NCBI GenBank assembly: GCA_945787425.1
Contig: CALZHO010000022.1
Location: 1 to 10,664 of the forward strand
Source: an uncultured Bacteroidales bacterium
Lineage (GTDB): Bacteria; Bacteroidota; Bacteroidia; Bacteroidales; Paludibacteraceae
Reading direction: 5' to 3'
DNA length: 10,664 nucleotides
This document shows, piece by piece, positions 1-5,840 of this stretch. The notes beneath the pieces are model-generated. The model did no database searches and was not told where the DNA came from. It saw only the letters and a program-made list of their open reading frames with translations. Made by a program: the position numbers and the translations under genes. Positions within the stretch are counted from its first letter, which is position 1. The number at the start of each line of letters is the position of its first letter.

Positions 1-2156
1 TGGTGCATGACATCAGGCACACAGGATGGCACCATACCGAGGTCCTCGCCGCAGCAGAGCATGTCGGTAGCAGCGATGAGCGTAGGGAGTTTCTTCATAG
101 CTGAATCGCGCCAGAAAGAAGTGTGGCGGTGGTAGAAATAGTCGTTGTGGATGTCCATGAGGAGTTGGCGTTGGTCGGCATACAACTCGCTGAAGTTATG
201 CGACTGATACATGGCGATACGTGGGTGGAGCATAGAAGGGTTCTTCTGGTCACGCACGAAGAGAATCTCACAATGGAGATAGAGCAAGCCATTGAGGACA
301 TTATCGATATTGCACTTGCCCTCCAGCGCAGCACGGTGCTCAGGGTCGAGGAAGTACTGCTGAACCTTGCGTTGGGTGTCAAGGTGCTCAGGGAAGTAGT
401 AGATATTACCGTCGTTGGTGAGGAGGAAGTTTTGCTTCACAAACTCGGTATCATAGCCAAAGACTTCGCCGAGGAAGTGAGCGCGGATATATGGTTTGGT
501 GAGGCGGTCCTCATCAAGCTTCACACCCATGTTCCACAGGTCTTGGAGCGAATAAGGCATAGCAGGAGAGAAGTGTCCGCAAAGTCCCCAAACATCGGAT
601 TTGCGCATCTGCCAGATACGGAAGAAGCCAAGGATATGGTCGATACGATAGGCATCGAAGTAGTCCGCCATCTTGGTGAAACGGAACTTCCACCAGTGGT
701 AGTCGTCTTGAGCCATAACATCCCAATTGTAGGTTGGGAAACCCCAGTTCTGACCACGTGCATCGAAGTCATCGGGTGGCGCACCCGCCGAAGCAGAGAG
801 GTTGAAGAGTTGTGGGTCGGTGGCAGCATCCACAGAGTCAGGAGAGATACCGATAGGTATATCGCCCTTGATAGCCACGCCTACAGAGTGTGCGTAGTCC
901 ACTGCCTCACGGAGTTGTTTGTCGGCGTGGAACTGGAGGTAGCAGTAGAAATCCTTAGGTTGTTTGTCGCGCTTAGAGAGGAACTCTGCGTAAGGCAAGA
1001 GCCAGCCCTCGTTGGCAGCGAGGAAAGTCTTATATTCGTCGGAAGCGAAGAGAGTAGCTTTGTCGGCCTTGTAGAGCGCTTTGAAGTACTTCATCTTCTC
1101 GTCATACACGCATTGGTAGTCTGCGATAGTCTTGGCATTGAACTCCTCTTGGGTCTTGCGGTACTTCTTGAGTTGAGCAGGAGTGAGGGTGCCCATCTTC
1201 TCGATATTGAGGTAGATTGGGTGGAGGGCAAAGACACTGACTGCGTTGTATGGATACGAGTCAAGGTTGTTATGACGGAGGGTGGTGTCGTTGATTGGGA
1301 GGGTCTGGATCATCTTTTGACCTGTAGCAACAGCCCAGTCAGCGAGGAGCTTGAGGTCTTGATACTCACCAATACCAAAGCCGTTCTCCGAGCGGAGAGA
1401 GAAGACTGGCACCGCTACGCCTGCGCCCTTCCAGTTGGCTTGTGTGTAGCGGAAAGGAGAGTCGGAGATGACATAATGCTTAGCACGTTGAACGTCCCAA
1501 ATCTTGCGATTCTCGCCCCACTCCATGTCCACGATGTCGCCCGATTGGAGGTCGTAGATGACATACTTGTACTCCACTACAGAGCCGAGTTTAGCGTGGA
1601 AAGTGGCGGTCCATTCTGCATTATATGCAGAGGTTAAAGGCGAAAGGTTAGAGGTTAAAGGCTGGTTACTCATAGGGAGTTTTTTGGTGCGATCCCATTC
1701 GCCGAGAGCGGCGATGTTACCCATGATAGCCACACCCTGATGACGTTCGAGGCGAGGTACGGAGACCTTGAGGGTGATGTTGCCAGTAGCTTTCTTAGCG
1801 GCTACAGGCGCACGGTGTGCGAAGAGCACTTGGCTGAAGACCTTAGAAGCGAAGAGAGAACGGTCCTTGTCTTGCCAGAGGTCGCGCAGCACGATATTGC
1901 CCGGTTGGCACTCGAGGAGGTGAGGCATAAACTCGCGGCGGAGGATGTTGCCTTGTTCGTCAAGGACTACATAGCAGTAAGAGATGTACTTATGGATGTC
2001 GCTGAGGGTGACTTGAGTTGACCACTCAGAGTTGCCGTGGCAGTCCATAGGGAGAGTCACAGGCGATGCGGTAGTGATGTCCGCATCCGCAGCGTAGAGA
2101 ACAGCGAGCTGTTGTCCCCATTGCGCTTGGTAGTTGATTGAAAAGGATAGATTCAT
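1..2156 (-). CDS. malQ: 4-alpha-glucanotransferase (GH77), DPE2-like with two CBM20 domains; 3' end outside window
   Basis: Cytoplasmic enzyme that transfers glucan segments between alpha-1,4-glucans and maltose/glucose in starch, maltodextrin or glycogen metabolism. No stop codon is present, so the C-terminus lies beyond the left edge; 718 full codons are visible and, from memory, Bacteroides relatives are near 900 residues. The first ~240 residues look like two starch-binding CBM20 modules; the second shows the typical GN..ALGEWD, VEYKYVIYD and EWGENR signatures. The GH77 domain follows: FPTYNWDVMA, then YRIDH with the expected nucleophile at D506, then GEDLG with the expected acid/base at E704. 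The ~200-residue gap between these residues, against ~48 in E. coli MalQ, and the tandem CBM20 are hallmarks of plant DPE2-type enzymes. The start is ATG at 2156 (MNLSFSINYQ). An in-frame repeat encodes residues 166-176. It lies 52 bases downstream of the flippase-like gene and is probably cotranscribed with it. Confidence 0.95.
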   Translation of the reverse strand, partial: MNLSFSINYQAQWGQQLAVLYAADADITTASPVTLPMDCHGNSEWSTQVTLSDIHKYISYCYVVLDEQGNILRREFMPHLLECQPGNIVLRDLWQDKDRSLFASKVFSQVLFAHRAPVAAKKATGNITLKVSVPRLERHQGVAIMGNIAALGEWDRTKKLPMSNQPLTSNLSPLTSAYNAEWTATFHAKLGSVVEYKYVIYDLQSGDIVDMEWGENRKIWDVQRAKHYVISDSPFRYTQANWKGAGVAVPVFSLRSENGFGIGEYQDLKLLADWAVATGQKMIQTLPINDTTLRHNNLDSYPYNAVSVFALHPIYLNIEKMGTLTPAQLKKYRKTQEEFNAKTIADYQCVYDEKMKYFKALYKADKATLFASDEYKTFLAANEGWLLPYAEFLSKRDKQPKDFYCYLQFHADKQLREAVDYAHSVGVAIKGDIPIGISPDSVDAATDPQLFNLSASAGAPPDDFDARGQNWGFPTYNWDVMAQDDYHWWKFRFTKMADYFDAYRIDHILGFFRIWQMRKSDVWGLCGHFSPAMPYSLQDLWNMGVKLDEDRLTKPYIRAHFLGEVFGYDTEFVKQNFLLTNDGNIYYFPEHLDTQRKVQQYFLDPEHRAALEGKCNIDNVLNGLLYLHCEILFVRDQKNPSMLHPRIAMYQSHNFSELYADQRQLLMDIHNDYFYHRHTSFWRDSAMKKLPTLIAATDMLCCGEDLGMVPSCVPDVMH
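1630..1662. repeat. 33-base heptamer-type interspersed repeat, in frame in malQ
   Basis: On the plus strand this is a run of degenerate heptamers (GAGGTTA, AAGGCGA, AAGGTTA, GAGGTTA, AAGGC). It matches 4404-4436 at 30 of 33 positions. In malQ it encodes PLTSNLSPLTS (residues 166-176) in the second CBM20 domain, between LGEWDRTKKLPMS and NAEWTATF, where these domains have a surface loop. Its length is exactly 11 codons. That it is a mobile or expanding element is inference. Confidence 0.8.
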
Positions 2157-2165
2157 ATGATTGGG

Positions 2166-2213
2166 TTGTTTAATATTGTTTAGCGTTGTTAGTGTTGTGT
2201 AGAATTGTTTATT
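2166..2213. repeat. Degenerate ~10-base tandem repeat in the flippase-malQ gap
   Basis: Five copies of a TTGTTTA-like word (TTGTTTAA, TTGTTTAG, TTGTTAG, TTGTGTAG, TTGTTTAT) begin at 2166, 2176, 2186, 2195 and 2206. They fill almost all of the 52-base gap and run into the flippase stop codon. On the coding strand the leader reads as C/A-rich CTAAACAA-type units, which should be largely unstructured. I see no TAnnTTTG promoter for malQ here. Confidence 0.65.
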
Positions 2214-3144
2214 TGGTTTTGCCGTTGCGGTAGAGAATGGAACCGATAAGCATTGGCAGGACGGTGTTGATGAGCCAGATGAGTGCGACGGCAAGGGCTA
2301 TGCCGGCTGTGTTGGAGCTGAAGACACCGAAGATGATGAGCGACCAAGTGCCACGGATGGCGATATTAGCCGCAGGTATGGATGGGAAGATGGCCACCAC
2401 CATGTAGTAGAATGGGATGGCGATCATGTATTGCACGAGGGTCATGTCCACGCCGCAGAAATGGAGCGTGAGGGCGAGTTGGAGTGCCCAGATGATATAG
2501 CGAAGCATGGACCAAGCGATGGTCTTCATGAAGAGCGGATAGGATATATGCGAGAGCGCAAGGGAGAGCTGGCGCATCTGGGTGTTGTGCCACTCGTGGC
2601 GAGAGAGATAGCGCACGATGTGAGGCAAGAAACTGAGCAGGAGCACCAAGATGATGAACGCTACAGCGAAATACTGCATGGGGATAGCAGGATGGTAGCT
2701 GACAAAGAGCCATGTGGCAGGAATACCGAAGATGAGTTCGACGACGAGCAGAGCCACTGTACCGACGAGACCAAGGCCGACGGCTGCGGAGAAATTGCCC
2801 TTGTCCTTGAGGAGCATAGCACGAGCGGGATAATCGCCTGCGTGGTATGGCGTGATGAAAGCGCCGACATAGCCGTAATAGACTTGGCGCTGAGCACCCC
2901 AGATGGTCATGGGTTCGGTTTTGCGAAGCAGCAGACGCCATTTGCCCGCTTCCGCTATAACATTGAGGGGCATGAGCAGAAGGGTGGTGAGGAGGGTGAG
3001 CCAGAGACCGATGTTGCTGGTGCGAAAGGCATCGAGAAAGGATGAATAATCGTCGAAAATGATGAGACGATATGCCAAATAACCATACGCAGCAAGGATG
3101 AGCAGCGTATTGAAAATACGAAGGTATGGTTTGTTTGGTTTCAT
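2209..3144 (-). CDS. Flippase-like / LPG-synthase transmembrane-domain protein (UPF0104 type)
   Basis: A 311-residue polytopic inner-membrane protein of the lysylphosphatidylglycerol-synthase TM-region family (flippase-like domain). Family members without a catalytic domain are thought to move lipids or lipid-linked glycans; no substrate can be read here. Hydrophobic segments lie near residues 10-30, 45-63, 118-148, 157-174, 208-228, 236-253 and 278-304. Family-like motifs are EAGKWRLLL (65-73) and TPYHAGDYPARAMLL (98-112), matching the usual TP..AGE..R..LL pattern. I chose ATG at 3144 (MKPNKPYLRI). The frame stays open upstream to 3441, but that extension would cross the promoter and antisense the next gene. 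The promoter at 3165-3196 gives a leader of roughly 16 bases. malQ follows in the same direction. Confidence 0.85.
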   Translation of the reverse strand: MKPNKPYLRIFNTLLILAAYGYLAYRLIIFDDYSSFLDAFRTSNIGLWLTLLTTLLLMPLNVIAEAGKWRLLLRKTEPMTIWGAQRQVYYGYVGAFITPYHAGDYPARAMLLKDKGNFSAAVGLGLVGTVALLVVELIFGIPATWLFVSYHPAIPMQYFAVAFIILVLLLSFLPHIVRYLSRHEWHNTQMRQLSLALSHISYPLFMKTIAWSMLRYIIWALQLALTLHFCGVDMTLVQYMIAIPFYYMVVAIFPSIPAANIAIRGTWSLIIFGVFSSNTAGIALAVALIWLINTVLPMLIGSILYRNGKTK

Positions 3145-3164
3145 GGATAAATACAAATCGCCCG

Positions 3165-3196
3165 CAAAGGTACAAAAAAAATATGTAATTAGCAAA
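3165..3196 (-). promoter_or_regulatory. Bacteroidota sigma-ABfr promoter for the flippase-malQ unit
   Basis: On the minus strand TTTG (3196-3193), 20 bases, then TACCTTTG (3172-3165) match the Bacteroidota consensus TTTG-N19-21-TAnnTTTG exactly. Transcription should start near 3160, about 16 bases before the ATG. Confidence 0.8.
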
Positions 3197-3211
3197 TAAA
3201 TGGCTAAGAGT

Positions 3212-3243
3212 TTTGCGTATTTGCGTAAAATACTGTATCTTTG
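3212..3243 (+). promoter_or_regulatory. Bacteroidota sigma-ABfr promoter for the barrel/HhH operon
   Basis: TTTG (3212-3215), 20 bases, then TATCTTTG (3236-3243) match the consensus exactly. The expected transcript start is about 3247-3250, only a few bases before the TTG start at 3253, so the mRNA would be essentially leaderless. Confidence 0.8.
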
Positions 3244-3252
3244 TGGGCGATT

Positions 3253-4068
3253 TTGAGGACAAAACTCGTCATATTGTTTTTTCTTCTGTGCTTGGTAGGT
3301 GTAGTAAGCGGTCAGGTGAGCAATGTGTTGCCCACTTCGGCGAATATTGCCAATATGCAAACTGCGCGAACCGACAACTGGACTTGTTTTCATAACCCTG
3401 CTTCGCTGGTACAAGACGTAGGGTGGCAGTTGGCAGCGCAATATGAGAACAGGTATTTTTTGCCCTCGCTAAACACGGCTATGCTGCAAGTGGGATATAC
3501 GAATGAGTATGTGAATGTGGGTGTGGGATACGCGTTTTTCGGATATGCGAAGTATCAGGAGATGATGGCGGGTGTGGCATTGGCGCGATCGTTTGGTAGG
3601 TTTTCTATAGGATTGCAAGCCAACTACTTGACGCTGTATTGTGGCGATGAATTGGGGTACAGAGGTACGTTTATTCCGCAAATAGGTGTGGCAGTGAATG
3701 TGTTGCCAGAACTGACGATTGGTGTGCATGGTTTTAATCCGTTTATGCAGACGATAGCGATAGATGATCAGGTGCGGCGTAGATTGCCTGCCATCTATTC
3801 GTTGGGCTTGGATTATCGATGGAAAGAGGTTTTGCACTGGTCGGTGCAGGCAGACTATGATGTGAACAATACCTATCGTATCGCTACGGGTGTGGAATGG
3901 CAGGCGATTGAGCGATTGGTGGTGAAAGTGGGCGTGTATTATCAGCAGCAGTTGGTGGGTTGCATGGGTGTGGCTGTTACTTGGGATAGACTGCGATTGG
4001 ATGCGAACTTTGAGTTGCACCCATTGTTGGGCGTGACGTGTCAAGGAAGGATAGGAGTGAAGATATGA
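3253..4068 (+). CDS. PorV/PorQ-like outer-membrane beta-barrel protein
   Basis: A 271-residue predicted exported protein. The proposed TTG start at 3253 yields a classic signal peptide (MRTKLVILFFLLCLVGVVSG, cleavage before QVSN). A TTG at 3241 is in frame but lies inside the -7 box, so it cannot be used from this promoter; the first in-frame ATG (near 3355) would remove the signal peptide. The mature part begins with a segment containing CFHNPASL, like the conserved NPA motif of PorV/PorQ/FadL-type proteins. It continues as alternating amphipathic strands rich in Tyr, Gly and Val (VGYTNEYVNVGVGYAFFGY and similar). PorV/PorQ relatives serve type IX secretion or small-molecule passage, but nothing here fixes a substrate and no other T9SS gene is in view. 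Its stop overlaps the next ATG as ATGA, suggesting translational coupling. Confidence 0.7.
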   Translation: MRTKLVILFFLLCLVGVVSGQVSNVLPTSANIANMQTARTDNWTCFHNPASLVQDVGWQLAAQYENRYFLPSLNTAMLQVGYTNEYVNVGVGYAFFGYAKYQEMMAGVALARSFGRFSIGLQANYLTLYCGDELGYRGTFIPQIGVAVNVLPELTIGVHGFNPFMQTIAIDDQVRRRLPAIYSLGLDYRWKEVLHWSVQADYDVNNTYRIATGVEWQAIERLVVKVGVYYQQQLVGCMGVAVTWDRLRLDANFELHPLLGVTCQGRIGVKI

Positions 4069-5825
4069 GATGGAGAGTGGTTGGCATAGTATGGTTGGTA
4101 TGCATGAGCAGTTGGGCGCAGCAGTATCAGTTGGCAGATATATTGGAAGATATATATGGTCAGTTGGCGGAATATGGAATAGCGATGGATGATGTGGCAG
4201 AGCAACTGATGGAGATAGCAGAAAACCCTATTGATTTGAATCAGACTAATGCGGAGGAATTGGGTCAGTTGTGTTGGTTGACGGATGAGCAGATTGATGA
4301 TATTTTGCTATACCAATACCAGCATGCGTTTGTGAGTGTGTATGACCTGCAATTGATTCATAGTTTGAAAGACTACGATATCCGCAATTTGCTGCCGTTT
4401 GTAGAGGTGAAAGGTGATAGGTTAGAGGTTAAAGGCAAGGATATGTATTTTCGGGAGGTTTTTCACTATGCAAAGCATGAGATAACGCTGCGCGCAGATG
4501 CACGAAATATAGAGGATTATGAGAATGATCCGATGTATGGCAAACTAAGGTATCGATTTGATTATCAAAAGAAAGTGCAGGCAGGACTGACAATATGTCG
4601 CCCAACAGGCGGGGCATGGGAGCAGATGCAGTATGGTGCTTTTGTGCAGTTGCAAGACATCGGGTGTATCAAGAACCTGTCGGTTGGTAATTTTCAGGCG
4701 AATTTTGGTCAGGGATTGGTGATTGGTTCGCCCTTTAAGATGGGCAAAAATAGGTGGATGAGTTCGGGTATGAATGCACGAGAAGGCGTGCGTAAGTTTA
4801 CCTCTGTGAGCGATGATTATCAGGCGTTTCACGGCATAGGAACGACCTTGCGTTGGGGTTGGGCAGAGGTGTCGGCGATGTACTCGATAGACCAACAAAA
4901 GGATAGCGTATGGCATCACTTGGTGGGTGTGAATGCGACGGCCAAATGGAAAAAACTAAAAGTAGGCGTGACGGCGATAGAAAATATATATAGTGATAGT
5001 ACAGATGCACAGTCGGTGGTAGGTGTAAATGCGCGGTATAATTGGGGGAAAGTGGATTTGTGGGGTGAAATAGCTGCAACGCAGGGTAAGCGTTGGGGAT
5101 GGGGCGGAATAGTGGGAATGAATTTTACACCCATATCGGATGTGAATATATTGGCTCTATACCGCTATTATTCGCCTTATTTTGACAACCCATATGCTTA
5201 TGCTTTTTCAGAGAAAAGCCGATTGAATGATGAAAATGGATTTTACTTGGGTGTAGATGTACGGACATTTGCCAAATGGCGATTGGCGGCATATGTGGAT
5301 GCTTTTCGCGAGGGGTATGATGTGATGGCCCAGGCGGATTTTATACCGAACATGACCTATGACATGAACTGGCGCGTGCGGGCAAGGCGACAAGTGGACA
5401 AGGATACGTATGCGCTACGGTATCGGTTGGTTTATCGCCTACACGGCTGGGTTTTTCGCACGCAGATAAATGCGAATATAGTGAAAACAGATGGGTGGAA
5501 TTATGGAATATCGTTGCTGCAAGATGTGGAATACCATGTTCCTACCCTACCTATTGTATTGCAAATGCGCGCGCAGGCCTTCGATGCGCGCGAGTGGAAC
5601 AACCGCATTTATGCTTACGAAAATGACGTGCTGTATGCCTACTCTATTCCCAATGTCTATGGGTTGGGCGGACGGTTTTGGCTGAATGCACAGTATAAGA
5701 ATAATGATACGTTTTCGCTTTATCTGCGCGTGAGCGAGACCATCTATCAACAAGCATGGGCAGTAGAGCACAATAAAAATAGTACGCGCACGGACGTGCA
5801 CGCACTATTGAGGGTGAAACTGTAA
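4065..5825 (+). CDS. Exported helix-hairpin-helix protein with C-terminal beta-barrel
   Basis: 586 residues, starting at the ATG inside the ATGA overlap; a GTG at 4038 is in frame but would place hydrophilic residues before the signal peptide (MRWRVVGIVWLVCMSSWA, then QQYQ). AGGAAGG and AGGAG lie upstream. Residues ~54-113 resemble tandem ComEA/T2SK-type HhH motifs: NPIDLNQTNAEELGQL, an arginine-less YQYQH turn, then VYDLQLIHSL and NLLPFVEV. The glycines of the DNA-contacting hairpin (GIG) are absent, so DNA binding is doubtful. Residues ~130-586 are a long series of aromatic-rich strands ending in ALLRVKL, consistent with an outer-membrane barrel. An in-frame repeat supplies residues 114-124 at the HhH/barrel junction. 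Such HhH-barrel proteins occur in Bacteroidota genomes, but I know of no established function. It is probably in an operon with the preceding barrel protein. Confidence 0.8.
   Translation: MRWRVVGIVWLVCMSSWAQQYQLADILEDIYGQLAEYGIAMDDVAEQLMEIAENPIDLNQTNAEELGQLCWLTDEQIDDILLYQYQHAFVSVYDLQLIHSLKDYDIRNLLPFVEVKGDRLEVKGKDMYFREVFHYAKHEITLRADARNIEDYENDPMYGKLRYRFDYQKKVQAGLTICRPTGGAWEQMQYGAFVQLQDIGCIKNLSVGNFQANFGQGLVIGSPFKMGKNRWMSSGMNAREGVRKFTSVSDDYQAFHGIGTTLRWGWAEVSAMYSIDQQKDSVWHHLVGVNATAKWKKLKVGVTAIENIYSDSTDAQSVVGVNARYNWGKVDLWGEIAATQGKRWGWGGIVGMNFTPISDVNILALYRYYSPYFDNPYAYAFSEKSRLNDENGFYLGVDVRTFAKWRLAAYVDAFREGYDVMAQADFIPNMTYDMNWRVRARRQVDKDTYALRYRLVYRLHGWVFRTQINANIVKTDGWNYGISLLQDVEYHVPTLPIVLQMRAQAFDAREWNNRIYAYENDVLYAYSIPNVYGLGGRFWLNAQYKNNDTFSLYLRVSETIYQQAWAVEHNKNSTRTDVHALLRVKL
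4404..4436. repeat. 33-base heptamer-type repeat, in frame in the HhH gene
   Basis: Differs from 1630-1662 at three positions and is in the same plus-strand orientation, but here the plus strand is coding, so it reads EVKGDRLEVKG (residues 114-124). It sits immediately after the HhH segment and before the barrel, a likely linker. A perfect AAGGTTA array would create an in-frame TAA; the degenerate GGTGAT at that point avoids it. Confidence 0.8.
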
Positions 5826-5840
5826 CCGATTAGAAGGTTA
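5823..5840. terminator. Possible short bidirectional hairpin at convergent gene ends
   Basis: TAACC (5823-5827) and GGTTA (5836-5840) form a 5-bp inverted repeat spanning both stop codons of the convergent genes, which are separated by four bases. There is no GC-rich stem or T-tract, so this is a weak candidate only. Confidence 0.2.

Larger units (their letters stand above)
3155..3253. repeat. 15-base inverted repeat bracketing the divergent promoters
   Basis: The arm at 3155-3169 is complementary to 3239-3253 at 14 of 15 positions. Each arm contains the CTTTG part of a -7 box and the first transcribed bases (G.GGGCGATTT), so both divergent genes have nearly the same 5' mRNA end. It may be a shared operator, a duplicated promoter edge, the arms of an invertible segment, or convergence; the sequence alone cannot decide. 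Confidence 0.5.

Noticed and set aside
123..1637. 504-codon plus-strand open frame
   Set aside because: Antisense to malQ; its translation is low in family-like motifs (Val/Glu/Leu-rich), while the minus strand shows a complete GH77 signature.
3145..3441. N-terminal extension of the flippase-like gene (99 codons)
   Set aside because: It would run through an exact-consensus promoter and antisense the signal peptide of the barrel gene; the ATG at 3144 begins a normal first membrane helix.
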